Shown: positions 36,173 to 44,816, counted from the first letter of the stretch. The stretch: 64,000 bases of DNA from CAIXPS01 sp034430115 (GCA_034430115.1 DAOUFG010000078.1:1-64000), one strand, 5' to 3'. Notes: a model not told the origin generated them from the letters alone. Numbers and translations are program-made.

Positions 36173-36188
36173 TGTTTCACGTGAAACA
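36173..36188. promoter_or_regulatory. parS site 2 (perfect 16-bp match)
   Basis: TGTTTCACGTGAAACA is the exact 16-bp palindrome bound by chromosomal ParB in many bacteria. It lies in a non-coding gap between a terminator and tRNA-Arg. Centre-to-centre spacing to the other site is 32 bases, about three helical turns. parS sites are usually near oriC, which suits the yabE-ksgA order next door. Confidence 0.85.
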
Positions 36189-36240
36189 GCATCAGGCGCG
36201 CAGCAGGGAATCAGGAATAGCAGGGGGGGGGGATAAAAAG

Positions 36241-36314
36241 CGCGCCTAGCAGGATTTGAACCCACAACCCCTTGATCCGAAGTCAAGTGCTCTATCCAGT
36301 TGAGCTATAGGCGC
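36241..36314 (-). tRNA. tRNA-Arg (anticodon TCG)
   Basis: On the minus strand a full cloverleaf can be folded. The acceptor arms GCGCCTA and TAGGCGC pair perfectly. The D-arm is GCTC...GAGC, the anticodon arm CTTGA-CTTCGGA-TCAAG with TCG at positions 34-36, and the T-arm has loop TTCAAAT. The discriminator is G and CCA is not encoded. A TATAAT box lies just upstream on the minus strand. Confidence 0.95.
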
Positions 36315-36325
36315 GAATTGGGCAA

Positions 36326-36331
36326 ATTATA
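36326..36331 (-). promoter_or_regulatory. Candidate -10 box for tRNA-Arg
   Basis: TATAAT on the minus strand, about seven bases before the expected transcription start next to the tRNA 5' end. No good -35 hexamer is seen at 16-18 bases. It lies only seven bases from the -35 of the divergent SRP RNA promoter, so the two promoters share one short region. Confidence 0.5.
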
Positions 36332-36337
36332 CTGCAA

Positions 36338-36366
36338 TTGACATGCCCGCGCTATGCCTGTATGAT
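36338..36366 (+). promoter_or_regulatory. Strong sigma-70 promoter upstream of the SRP RNA
   Basis: TTGACA (36338-36343), a 17-base spacer and TATGAT (36361-36366) form a near-consensus promoter. A transcript starting near 36373 would reach the SRP RNA after about 90 nt. It is divergent from the tRNA-Arg promoter. Confidence 0.75.
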
Positions 36367-36462
36367 CTGTAAGCTAACCAGTTAGACAAACTGCCCTGGT
36401 CTTCCAGTGATGAAGTTCAAGTTTGTTGAGAGGTGAGCCAAAACATGAGGACAAGTTGGTGT

Positions 36463-36583
36463 GGTTGACTGTGTTGCTGGGTCTTGTGCGGCGGAAGCCT
36501 TCGAACCCCGCCAGGATCGGAAGGTAGCAACGGTAAGGAGTCACTTCTGGGTGTCACAGGGGTGCCTGGCAACACAGTCAACC
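36463..36583 (+). ncRNA. ffs: Signal recognition particle RNA (bacterial small type, 4.5S)
   Basis: A long hairpin of about 121 nt. The ends GGTTGACTGTGTTGC and GCAACACAGTCAACC pair perfectly over 15 bases. The tip holds the conserved SRP domain IV with the asymmetric loop (CCAGGATCGGAAGGTAGCAACGG) that binds Ffh, and the GTGCGGCGGAAGCC...GAACCCC segment typical of this RNA. There is no Alu domain. It is driven by the promoter at 36338. The yabE-like gene begins 82 bases downstream, with no terminator seen between them. Confidence 0.92.
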
Positions 36584-36665
36584 GCATCAGCACCCGGCCT
36601 AAGGTTCATCTATCCATCAACAAGATAATGGCACATTGCTCGTGGTGCAAACTCGCTAGCTCAAT

Positions 36666-38144
36666 ATGAATTCCGGAAAAGACTCGTCTTCAGCGCGTCC
36701 AACCGGCGCAGACTCACCCCATCTTCAACCGTGGCAAAAAAGGGTCCCCTGGAAGGTTGTCCCTGTCATTCTTGCATTTTTCAGCCTACTGACCGCCGGA
36801 TATTTCGGCACCTTCACGCCCGTCAAGATCATCGATGGCGAGCGCGTCATCCCCCTTAGCACACACCAAACAACCGTCGGCGCAGCACTCAATGAAGTCG
36901 CCATTGTATTGAACCCCGAAGACATCGTGACGCCCCCGCTGAACGCACCGCTGAACCGGAATGACACGATCATCATCCAACGCGCCAGATTAGTGAAAGT
37001 GAATATCGATAACAAGGACATTCAACTCGTTCACACGCAAAGCCAGTCTGCCGCAGAGGTCATCGCTTCGCTAGGCATCACCCCCAGTTCTCAGGATAGC
37101 ATCCTCGTCAACGGACAATTCACCGACCAGTTGCCGCCGCGCGCACAACCCACGGAGGGTAACGACGAAGCGGTCAGCGCCGAGATATCCTTAAAACGCG
37201 CTCAATCGGTAACGATCCAGGAGCAGGGTCAACCGTCCATCACCCTACAGACCACCCTGCCAACCGTGGGCGAAGCGCTGATGCAAGCAGGCTATAAGAT
37301 TTACCTGGCTGATCGCGTAAGCCCTTTACCAGGTGAGCCAATCAAAGCCGGGGAACAGATATCGATCACGCGCTCCAAGCCGGTGAGTGTGTGGGTGGAT
37401 GGCCGGCGACTAAAGACGCGCACGCTGGCAGCCAGCGTGGCAGATGTATTGGCTGGGTTGAACGTGGTGCTATACGGCGAAGACTATACCCAGCCGGACT
37501 TACAGGCCCCCACCACCGACGGCCAGGAAATTCGCGTGGTGCGCGTGCGGCACGAAATCGTGATCGACCAGGAAGTGATTCCCTTCGACACGCGCCACGA
37601 AGCCGACCCGGACGTTGAATTGGACCACGAAGTGCTAGGCCAGGAGGGCGTGCCGGGCGTGCACGAACGGCGCACACTGGTCACCTACGAGGATAACAAC
37701 GAGACGAAACGCGAATTGATCGCCGATTTCATCGCGCGCCAGCCGGAGCCCAAGATCTATAAGTATGGCACCAAAGTGGTTCTACGCACATTGAACACGC
37801 CCAACGGCCAGGTGCAATACTGGCGCGTCATCCGTATGCTGGCGACCTCCTATTCTGCCAGCACGGCCGGCGTTTCACTCGGCGCACCCTACTATGGGCG
37901 CGTGCGCTGCGGGTTCGCGATGCGCGGCGGCGTGGTTGCCGTGGACACAAGCATGATCCCATTGCGGACGAACATCTACGTGGAAGGTTATGGCATTGGC
38001 AGTGCCTGCGATACCGGCAGCGCCATCACCGGCAAACGCATCGACCTGGGCTATGACGACAACAACCTGCAGTTATGGTATCGTTGGGTCGATGTTTATT
38101 TGCTTACACCGGTCCCCGACGACATTCGCTATAACCTGGATTAG
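36666..38144 (+). CDS. YabE-like protein with DUF348, G5 and 3D domains
   Basis: The 492-residue product has one N-terminal membrane anchor (about 30-48, VVPVILAFFSLLTAGYFG), three DUF348 repeats (about 65-280, for example GERVIPLSTHQTTVGAALNEV and GQPSITLQTTLPTVGEALMQAG), a G5 domain (about 295-375) and a C-terminal 3D domain with the three aspartates expected for a lytic transglycosylase-like double-psi barrel (VAVDTSMIP, SACDTGSAI, IDLGYDD). This matches Bacillus YabE, which acts in peptidoglycan remodelling. ksgA follows after 3 bases, the same neighbourhood as yabE-rnmV-ksgA in Bacillus but without rnmV. No clear ribosome-binding site is seen. Confidence 0.9.
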   Translation: MNSGKDSSSARPTGADSPHLQPWQKRVPWKVVPVILAFFSLLTAGYFGTFTPVKIIDGERVIPLSTHQTTVGAALNEVAIVLNPEDIVTPPLNAPLNRNDTIIIQRARLVKVNIDNKDIQLVHTQSQSAAEVIASLGITPSSQDSILVNGQFTDQLPPRAQPTEGNDEAVSAEISLKRAQSVTIQEQGQPSITLQTTLPTVGEALMQAGYKIYLADRVSPLPGEPIKAGEQISITRSKPVSVWVDGRRLKTRTLAASVADVLAGLNVVLYGEDYTQPDLQAPTTDGQEIRVVRVRHEIVIDQEVIPFDTRHEADPDVELDHEVLGQEGVPGVHERRTLVTYEDNNETKRELIADFIARQPEPKIYKYGTKVVLRTLNTPNGQVQYWRVIRMLATSYSASTAGVSLGAPYYGRVRCGFAMRGGVVAVDTSMIPLRTNIYVEGYGIGSACDTGSAITGKRIDLGYDDNNLQLWYRWVDVYLLTPVPDDIRYNLD

Positions 38145-38147
38145 CGC

Positions 38148-38987
38148 ATGAGCACGACGCCCAGCCTGCGCGAGCGCCTGCGCATCCACGGTATTTCGCC
38201 ACGCAAATCGCTGGGGCAGAATTTCCTCATCGATGCTGCGCTGGCGCAACGCATCGTGACGCTCTCCGGCCTGCAAGCACATGAAGTCGCCATCGAAATC
38301 GGTCCTGGGGCAGGAGCGCTGACGCATTCCCTGGCGTCAGCAGCACGTCAGGTCATCGCCATCGAGATCGACCGGACGTTGATCCCCGTGCTGCAACAGG
38401 AGCTGGCAACCGCTAGCAACGTGACGCTCATCCAGGCCGACGCATTGGAGGTTGACTTCGCGGCGCTCTTGCGCGAGCACGCAGGCGATGCAACGTTGCC
38501 GGTGCGCTTTGTCGGCAACCTGCCCTACTACATCACCTCGGCGTTGGTGCGCAAGATGCTGGAAGCCAGGTTGAACGTGCAATCCATCACGCTGACGGTG
38601 CAACTGGAAGTGGCGCAACGCATGGTTGCCGAACCCGGCGAGATGAGCCTGCTCGCCGTGAGCGTGCAATTCTATGGCACGCCGGAGCTGCTCATGCGGC
38701 TCAGCCCTTCGGCGTTTTACCCGCAGCCGGAGGTGGACTCGGCTGTCGTGCGCATCACGCCACACCCCACCGCCTGCGATGCCACCACGCTCTTCACGCT
38801 GGCGCGGGCCGGGTTCAGCCAGCGGCGCAAACAATTGCGCAATACGCTTTCCGCCGGCCTAAGTTGGCCTAAGGAAGAAGCTGATCAACTGCTACGCAGC
38901 GCAGAAATCGACCCCGCCCGGCGCGCCGAAACGCTCAGCATGTCCGAATGGGTCCGCCTGAGCGAAACCGTCCAACGCCAGAGCTAA
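38148..38987 (+). CDS. ksgA: 16S rRNA dimethyladenosine transferase
   Basis: Dimethylates two adjacent adenines near the 3' end of 16S rRNA during small-subunit assembly. The 279-residue product has KSLGQNFLIDAALAQRIV, the SAM motif IEIGPGAGALTHSLA, IEIDRTLIPVL, the catalytic NLPYYITS and the C-terminal helical domain with FSQRRKQLRNTL. All are standard for KsgA. It sits 3 bases after the YabE-like gene and is probably co-transcribed with it. Confidence 0.95.
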   Translation: MSTTPSLRERLRIHGISPRKSLGQNFLIDAALAQRIVTLSGLQAHEVAIEIGPGAGALTHSLASAARQVIAIEIDRTLIPVLQQELATASNVTLIQADALEVDFAALLREHAGDATLPVRFVGNLPYYITSALVRKMLEARLNVQSITLTVQLEVAQRMVAEPGEMSLLAVSVQFYGTPELLMRLSPSAFYPQPEVDSAVVRITPHPTACDATTLFTLARAGFSQRRKQLRNTLSAGLSWPKEEADQLLRSAEIDPARRAETLSMSEWVRLSETVQRQS

Positions 38988-39174
38988 ACTCCGCCATTAT
39001 ATTGAGGACAACTCGCGCAAGATTGTGATAAGCTCGGCCCGTGTAACAATCTCCTCTCGGAATTATTTTCCTGATATATCTCATTGAGTAGCAGCGCACG
39101 TGTGCGTTGATGTCAAGCTTGACTCAGTAGCCCTTTGGGTGAACAAGGGCTTTTTCATTCATGGCGAGGGCCGG
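38988..39174. other. Intergenic region before the ABC exporter operon
   Basis: It separates ksgA from the ABC operon. It is moderately AT-rich in the middle (GGAATTATTTTCCTGATATATC). The reading frame of the ATPase extends into it for 25 codons without similarity to ABC ATPases. GAGGGCC lies just before the chosen start. No clear promoter or repeat is identified. Confidence 0.3.
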
Positions 39175-40119
39175 ATGGGCACAATTCTAGAAGTCCACGA
39201 TTTGAAGAAGAAGTACGGCGAGTTGGAGGCGGTGCGCGGCATCAGCTTCGGCATTGAAGCCGGCGAAATCTTCAGCCTGCTTGGCCCGAACGGGGCAGGC
39301 AAGACCACCACCATTTCAATGCTTTCCACCTTGCTTGAACCAACCAGTGGAGATGCCACGATCGGCGGGCACTCCATCCGCCAAGACCCCATGGCCGTGC
39401 GGCGGATCATCGGCATGGTGCCGCAAGAGATCGCGCTCTACGACACGCTAAACGCGCGCGAGAACCTGTTCTTCTGGGGACGCATGTATGGCATGGGTGG
39501 CAGTGATCTGGCAAAACGGGTGGATGAGGTGCTACAGCAGATTGGGCTGGTGGAAAAGGCCAAAACCCGTGTGCAGACCTATTCCGGCGGAATGAAGCGC
39601 CGGCTGAACATCGGCGTGGGGCTACTGCACCATCCACAGATCATCTTCATGGACGAGCCAACCGTCGGGATTGACCCCCAATCCCGGCGCAACATCCTGG
39701 ACGCCGTGAAAGAACTCAACCGGCAAGGCATGACCGTGGTGTACACAACCCACAACATGGAAGAAGCCCAGGAGCTTTCCAACCGGGTCGGGATCATTGA
39801 CCACGGCAAGATGATTGCCCTGGGAACACAAAAGGAGCTGACTCAGAAGGTCGGCGAACACGAGACGTTGCGCTTGCAACTGGACGAATCCTCCAACGCC
39901 AAAGCGCTGGCAGAAGGGTTGCGGATAATGCCCGGCACATTCCAGGTCTCGGCCACAGATTACGAAGTGGTGATGATGGTGACGCGAGCCGCCGAAGCAC
40001 TGGCCCCCGCTGTAACAAAGGCGAACGAACTGGGGATCAAGATTCACTCGATCAACATGGAAGAGCCCAACCTTGAGGCGGTCTTCCTCCAATTGACCGG
40101 CCGCGCGTTGCGCGATTGA
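39175..40119 (+). CDS. ABC transporter ATP-binding protein (DrrA/CcmA type)
   Basis: The 314-residue ATPase of an ABC-2 exporter. Walker A GPNGAGKTT, Q-loop VPQE, signature YSGGMKRRLN, Walker B IIFMDEPTVGIDP and the H-loop THNMEE are all present. The C-terminal 80 residues resemble the DrrA-type extension. It begins an operon with two permease genes (gaps of 10 and 13 bases), giving one ATPase with two different permeases. Substrates of this class include drugs, antibiotics and lipids, and nothing here specifies one. Confidence 0.93.
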   Translation: MGTILEVHDLKKKYGELEAVRGISFGIEAGEIFSLLGPNGAGKTTTISMLSTLLEPTSGDATIGGHSIRQDPMAVRRIIGMVPQEIALYDTLNARENLFFWGRMYGMGGSDLAKRVDEVLQQIGLVEKAKTRVQTYSGGMKRRLNIGVGLLHHPQIIFMDEPTVGIDPQSRRNILDAVKELNRQGMTVVYTTHNMEEAQELSNRVGIIDHGKMIALGTQKELTQKVGEHETLRLQLDESSNAKALAEGLRIMPGTFQVSATDYEVVMMVTRAAEALAPAVTKANELGIKIHSINMEEPNLEAVFLQLTGRALRD

Positions 40120-40129
40120 GAGGGACACC

Positions 40130-41395
40130 ATGAAGAAAGCGCTTGCAATTGCGCAGAAAGATTTGCTAATGACATTTCGCGATCGGGCCGGGCTGCTCTT
40201 GATGCTGGTGGCCCCACTGGCATTGACGCTGGTCGTGGCCTTCGCCTTTGGCAGCGGGAGCAGCGATACGGGCGGCATCAGCCAGATCCCCATCCTGGTG
40301 GTGAACCAGGACGCCGGCAGCTACGGCCAGTTCCTGGTAGAAGCGTTTCAATCGGAGCAGATCAAGGACCTGGTGCAGGCGGAAGAGACGAACGACCTCG
40401 CCGCCGCTCGCGCGCGGATCGACCACGACGAAGCCACCGCGCTGGTGATCATTCCGGCCAACTTCTCGACGAGCATCGTCCCCGCCGGGTTAAACGACAC
40501 GAACGTCGAGAATACTCAGGGCAGCACCAGTGAAGTCGTCATCTATGCCAACCCATCCCGGCCGGTCACCTCACAGGTGGTCAAGACAATCGTGGACACC
40601 ATCCTGGAGCGCTTCGTGGTCTCCTCCGTTGGCGGGCAGGTGGCAGTGGAACAACTGTTGAAGAGCGGCCTGCTCAGCCCGCAGAACGCACAAGCACAGG
40701 GCCGCATGATCGGCGAACAGGCGGCCCGCTCGCTCACCCAGGCGGATATGGTGCAGATCGAACGCCAGATCGGCGCCGATACCTCACAGCAAAGCTTTAG
40801 CTGGTTGAAGTACATCGCCCCCAGCCTGGCGATTTTGTTCCTGATGTTTTCGCTCTCGCTGGCAGCCCGCACCATCCTGGTGGAGCGCAACATGGGCACG
40901 TTGCCACGCATGTTGGTCAGCCCATCCAGCCGGGCAAGCGTGCTGGGCGGCAAGATGCTGGGCAACTTCCTGATCGGGCTGGTGCAGATGGGGGTGCTGC
41001 TCTTGGCGAACGCGCTGCTCTTTCACCTGAGCTGGGGCGACCCGCTGGCGGTAGTGTTGCTGACATTATGCCTGGTGGCAGTGGTCACGGCCTGGGGGCT
41101 GGTAGAGGCGGCGATCGCCCAAAACCCCAGCCAGGCCAATGCCATTGGCGTTGCGACCAACCTGACCTTCGCAGCCCTGGGTGGCACCTTTGTGCCACGA
41201 ACCAATTACCCGGGCTGGATGATCCCACTGGGCAATATCACCCCTAACGCCTGGGGCACCGAAAGCTACTTCAAGCTGATGTACGGCGGTAGTCTGCAAG
41301 ACATCTTGCCGGCCCTGCTCGCGCTGAGCTTGATGGCGGTGGTGCTATTTGCAATCGCCGTGCTAATCTTCCGCCGGCGTTACGCATTTTCTTAG
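40130..41395 (+). CDS. ABC-2 type transporter permease 1
   Basis: The 421-residue membrane protein has one N-terminal helix (about 23-43, LLLMLVAPLALTLVVAFAFG), a large extracytoplasmic region (about 50-230) and five C-terminal helices with the ABC-2 coupling segment RTILVERNMGTLPRMLVSP. The extracytoplasmic region is polar and contains NPSRPVTSQVVKTIV. AGAGGGACACC precedes the ATG. It pairs with the next permease, which has the same layout, so the exporter is probably a heterodimer of permeases with an ATPase dimer. Confidence 0.9.
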   Translation: MKKALAIAQKDLLMTFRDRAGLLLMLVAPLALTLVVAFAFGSGSSDTGGISQIPILVVNQDAGSYGQFLVEAFQSEQIKDLVQAEETNDLAAARARIDHDEATALVIIPANFSTSIVPAGLNDTNVENTQGSTSEVVIYANPSRPVTSQVVKTIVDTILERFVVSSVGGQVAVEQLLKSGLLSPQNAQAQGRMIGEQAARSLTQADMVQIERQIGADTSQQSFSWLKYIAPSLAILFLMFSLSLAARTILVERNMGTLPRMLVSPSSRASVLGGKMLGNFLIGLVQMGVLLLANALLFHLSWGDPLAVVLLTLCLVAVVTAWGLVEAAIAQNPSQANAIGVATNLTFAALGGTFVPRTNYPGWMIPLGNITPNAWGTESYFKLMYGGSLQDILPALLALSLMAVVLFAIAVLIFRRRYAFS

Positions 41396-41408
41396 CGGGA
41401 GGCGAACG

Positions 41409-42629
41409 ATGCTCACCAAAATACTCGCCATTGCGTGGAACGACATCAAGATCGAGTTTTCCTACCGCTCGACGTATATCTTCTTCCTGGTGCTGCCAAT
41501 TCTCTTCACCACGGTGCTCGGGCTGGCCATGAATAGCATGTACAGTGATAGTGGCGCCAGCGACAAGCTTGCGCTGCCGGTGGCGAACCTGGATGAAGGA
41601 ACGTTTTCTGAACAACTGATCGAGACGCTTAAAGCGTCGCCGATTGTGTCACCCACTCTTTACCCTACCAAAGAGGATGCCCAAGCGGCCTTCGAGAAAG
41701 ATGCTTTGCAGGCCATGCTGGTCATCCCGGCCGGGTTCACCCAGGACTTGCAGGCCGGCAAGCCGGGCAAATTGCAAATGCTGGAATCGCCCAGTGCCGC
41801 CGATGCCCTGAACCTGGAACAGATCGTCCGGTCGGCCGCCGGCCGGCTGAACATGACGATAATGATCGCCTCTGAATCCGTCAACCAGGCCGAGAAGATA
41901 CAACCTTTTGCCAGTCCGTCGGATCGGCAGGTTTATTACGATAGCAGCCTGGCGCAGGCGGAGCAGTTGCTGGCTCACCCGCCGACCCAGGCAGTCGTCG
42001 AGACGGTGGGCACGCAGACGAATGCGAATGCAATCGCCAGCGGCTTCGAACAATCCTCCGCCGGCCAGTTGATCACCTGGGTGCTCATCACACTCCTGGG
42101 TGGTTCGGAAGTCTTTGTGGCCGAGCGCCAGGGCGGGACGTTGCGCCGCTTACTGACGACGGCCACCAACCGTGGCACGATCTTGGCCGGCAAAATCCTC
42201 GGGCGCTTTTTAATGGGCATGACCCAGATGGCAATTCTGATCGGCTTTGGGGTCCTGGTGCTGGGGATTCACTGGGGGAAGGAACCCCTGGCATTGGCGG
42301 TATTGCTGACGGCATTTGGGTTAGCCGGCACCTCACTGGGTGTGATGTTAGGCGCCTTTGCCCGCACCAGCTCGCAGGCCAGCAACCTGACGACCCTCTT
42401 TTCAATGCTCCTGGCCGCCCTGGGCGGGGCCTGGTGGCCGCTGGAGGTGACGCCGCCGGTCTACCAGGCGGTGGTGAAGGTATTCCCAAGCACCTGGGCC
42501 ATGAACGGGATGACCGACATCGTGGCGCGCGGGCGTGGCGTTATGGATATTCTGCCCAACGCGCTGGTGTTGATCGGTTTTGCGGCGCTGTTCTTTGTGA
42601 TCGGCCTGCGCAAGGTAAAGTTCGAGTAA
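41409..42629 (+). CDS. ABC-2 type transporter permease 2
   Basis: The 406-residue protein repeats the plan of the preceding permease: an N-terminal helix (about 20-40, STYIFFLVLPILFTTVLGLAM), an outside domain (about 45-220) and a C-terminal set of five helices with VFVAERQGGTLRRLLTTATNRGTILAGKI as coupling region. It is last in the operon, and GGGAGGCGAAC precedes the ATG. A GC-rich hairpin lies just downstream. Sequence similarity between the two permeases suggests an old duplication. Confidence 0.9.
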   Translation: MLTKILAIAWNDIKIEFSYRSTYIFFLVLPILFTTVLGLAMNSMYSDSGASDKLALPVANLDEGTFSEQLIETLKASPIVSPTLYPTKEDAQAAFEKDALQAMLVIPAGFTQDLQAGKPGKLQMLESPSAADALNLEQIVRSAAGRLNMTIMIASESVNQAEKIQPFASPSDRQVYYDSSLAQAEQLLAHPPTQAVVETVGTQTNANAIASGFEQSSAGQLITWVLITLLGGSEVFVAERQGGTLRRLLTTATNRGTILAGKILGRFLMGMTQMAILIGFGVLVLGIHWGKEPLALAVLLTAFGLAGTSLGVMLGAFARTSSQASNLTTLFSMLLAALGGAWWPLEVTPPVYQAVVKVFPSTWAMNGMTDIVARGRGVMDILPNALVLIGFAALFFVIGLRKVKFE

Positions 42630-42665
42630 CTCAGTATTCAACGCAGGCGTGAAGCGCTCACGGTT

Positions 42666-42688
42666 GGCGCGGGTATGAAACCCGCGCC
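42666..42688. terminator. GC-rich hairpin between convergent genes
   Basis: GGCGCGGGT (42666-42674) and ACCCGCGCC (42680-42688) form a perfect 9-bp stem with a 5-base loop, in the 67-base gap between two convergent genes. There is no T-tract on either strand, so intrinsic termination is uncertain. It could instead be a short repeat or transcription barrier. Confidence 0.4.
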
Positions 42689-42696
42689 CCGGTCTG

Positions 42697-43719
42697 CTAA
42701 ACGATGTGTTCGCCGACGGTATGTTCCGGCGCGTAGCCGATCAGCGCCGTCGCCCGATCATAACTGACCAGCGTCGTAGCACCCGGGATGGGCTTCTTGC
42801 GCGCCGTCACCGCGGGGAAGAAGAGCTTTAGCAACGTCTCCGAATCGATGCCGGGGTTGTTGTCGCGTTGCGTCACGAAGAGCGGGTGACTGCCTTCAAA
42901 GTCGGCCAGCAGCGACTTTTCAAATGCCTGCGCCGCATCCTCTACCGTGATGATCGACCAAAAATCCGTATAGCCGAACCCCGCGATCTGAGAGGGGTCA
43001 AACTCCGGGGGAGGTTCGTCATTCCACGGCTTCTCTGTCGCCCGCGTCCGGCGCATCTCCGCCAGGTTGGCGAAGATTTTGTCCAGCCAGGCGCGCTGCT
43101 TCTCCGCCGGCGAAGCGATCAACTCCGCCATAACGCGCTGATAGGTGTCCAGCATGCCCTTCATCTCTTTCATCCAGGGCACACGCTCATCGTAGGCAAA
43201 CACGAACGGCATACGCAAGCTGGTGCTGGAAATCCCCTCGCGTCGCCAGTAATAGTCCGCAATAGACTCGATTGTCTGCTTGGAGAAAGAATAGGGGTCG
43301 GTGGTAAAGATCGGGTGCGCTTCGTCTATCGGGAAATACTCGATTGGGAAGCTCTTGATGCCATAGTTAAAGCCAAGCGCGTTGATCGAACTGGCGCAGC
43401 TCACGCGCCGGATGCCCTCCTGTGCCGCCGCCTCATAAACGTTGTAGGTGCCCCAGCAGTTCACACGGTAGATTTCAGGCCCGGGTGCGGCAGCCGGATA
43501 GGGATATGCCGCCAGGTGGATGATGCCCTCCATCCCGCGCACCTGTTCACGTAGATCGTCAAAGCGGGTGATGTCGCACGTCACATACTCAGCACCCGGC
43601 AAACGATTCTGCGGGTCCGCGCGCAAGTCAACCACGCGTACCACGTGCCCGCTGTTCACCAGGCGGGTCACGACGCCCCGCCCAACACCGCCCGTGCCGC
43701 CCGTAACAAGAATTTTCAT
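42697..43719 (-). CDS. NAD-dependent epimerase/dehydratase family protein
   Basis: The 340-residue extended SDR has the Rossmann motif ILVTGGTGGVGRGVVTRL, HLAAYPYPAAAPG and the active-site pair YxxxK in DPYSFSKQTIES, preceded by a serine-rich segment (SCASSINALGF). No feature shows the substrate. A stretch at about 190-255 (RVPWMKEMKGMLDTYQRVMAELI...) is longer than in sugar-nucleotide epimerases. I chose the ATG with AAGGACACAGACTC upstream. It lies 41 bases downstream of the IMPase-family gene in the same direction. Confidence 0.83.
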   Translation of the reverse strand: MKILVTGGTGGVGRGVVTRLVNSGHVVRVVDLRADPQNRLPGAEYVTCDITRFDDLREQVRGMEGIIHLAAYPYPAAAPGPEIYRVNCWGTYNVYEAAAQEGIRRVSCASSINALGFNYGIKSFPIEYFPIDEAHPIFTTDPYSFSKQTIESIADYYWRREGISSTSLRMPFVFAYDERVPWMKEMKGMLDTYQRVMAELIASPAEKQRAWLDKIFANLAEMRRTRATEKPWNDEPPPEFDPSQIAGFGYTDFWSIITVEDAAQAFEKSLLADFEGSHPLFVTQRDNNPGIDSETLLKLFFPAVTARKKPIPGATTLVSYDRATALIGYAPEHTVGEHIV

Positions 43720-43760
43720 GAGTCTGTGTCCTTCGCCGGTGCCTGGATCAATGTGCCGGA

Positions 43761-44816
43761 TCAACCGGGCAAGCTGAATTGGTCACTGAACCGCACAAGC
43801 AGTTGCGCAAGGATCTCGTCCGACCCTGCGCCGAGCGCCGCAAACGAAACCGAACTGTAGTCCACGCCGCTCACCAACGGGAAGATGCCACCTGGGTGAT
43901 TCGTTACCGCCTTGCCGCCGGCTTCTTCGATGATGGGCCACAGCGCCGCCACGTCCCACACGTGGACCGTTGAATCGAACGCGCCGATGCAGGCGCCGGC
44001 GGCCAGCATGGCAAAATCAAACCCGCTGGAGCCGGGCAGGCGCAGTTTGCAGGGGATGTCGGGCTTGCCCTGCTTGAGCGAGCGCGTGCCAAGCACGAAC
44101 AACTGCGTGCTGGTTAAGGTCTTATCCGTGGCGGTATGGATCGCCCCATCGCCATAGCCGATCTCCGTCTTACGCCACGCGCCTCGCCCGTGCGCTGCGT
44201 AAAACTGCTGGCCGATGGGTGGAAACTCCGCGACCCCCAGCACCGGCTGGCCGCGATGCAATAACGCGATCAACACACCCCAGGCCGGGAAGCCCCAGGT
44301 GAAGTTCGTGGTGCCGTCGATCGGGTCGATGACCCAACACCATTCCTCGCCGCGATACACCTTTTCGCCCTCTTCCGAGAGCACGCCATGATCGGGGTAG
44401 CGCGCATGAATGGCGTCGCCCAGGCGTTGATCGGCCTCAATATCGGATGCCGTCACGAGCGTGCCATCCTTCTTCAACGAGGCAATCAACTGGCCGCTGG
44501 CATACTTCAGGCGCTCACCCGTCTGATGCGCCAGGTCACGCGCAAAATCCAGCACGCCGGAGGGCAGGTCGCTTTCCGGCAGGCGCGCCAGCGCCGTTTG
44601 CGCCTCCGCAGGTGGGGCCGCCGGCTCGTCCTGGATCACGCGCAATGCAAAGCGCGCCGCCTCACGCTGCTCCGCGATGCGCTGCGGGTCGGCGCTGATC
44701 TGATCCAATAACCCCTGCACAGCCTTGCGTTCGTCGTTGCTCAACTGCTCCCAGGCCAGGCGCACCTGTTGCTCATCCGCGCTAAAAATGTGTTCCCAAA
44801 GTTGATCTAAATCCAT
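43761..44816 (-). CDS. Inositol monophosphatase family protein with N-terminal extension
   Basis: The 351-residue product contains an IMPase-type Mg-dependent phosphatase from about residue 85: LSEEGE, the DPIDGTTNFTWGFP metal-binding motif, and VWDVAALWPIIEEAGGKA near the C-terminus. Members act on inositol phosphates, histidinol phosphate, PAP or sugar bisphosphates, and this one cannot be placed. IMPases are normally about 260 residues. The first 85 residues form a helical, charged domain (LWEHIFSADEQQVRLAWEQLSNDERKAVQ...) which I do not recognise and which is not part of the family fold. Confidence 0.88.
   Translation of the reverse strand: MDLDQLWEHIFSADEQQVRLAWEQLSNDERKAVQGLLDQISADPQRIAEQREAARFALRVIQDEPAAPPAEAQTALARLPESDLPSGVLDFARDLAHQTGERLKYASGQLIASLKKDGTLVTASDIEADQRLGDAIHARYPDHGVLSEEGEKVYRGEEWCWVIDPIDGTTNFTWGFPAWGVLIALLHRGQPVLGVAEFPPIGQQFYAAHGRGAWRKTEIGYGDGAIHTATDKTLTSTQLFVLGTRSLKQGKPDIPCKLRLPGSSGFDFAMLAAGACIGAFDSTVHVWDVAALWPIIEEAGGKAVTNHPGGIFPLVSGVDYSSVSFAALGAGSDEILAQLLVRFSDQFSLPG

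Noticed and set aside
38988..39174. Upstream extension of the ABC ATPase as coding
   Set aside because: The first 25 codons of the open frame have no similarity to ABC ATPases, and a better ribosome-binding site precedes the ATG at 39175.
42666..42688. Confident bidirectional terminator
   Set aside because: The stem is strong but there is no T-tract on either side, so it is kept only as a low-confidence hairpin.
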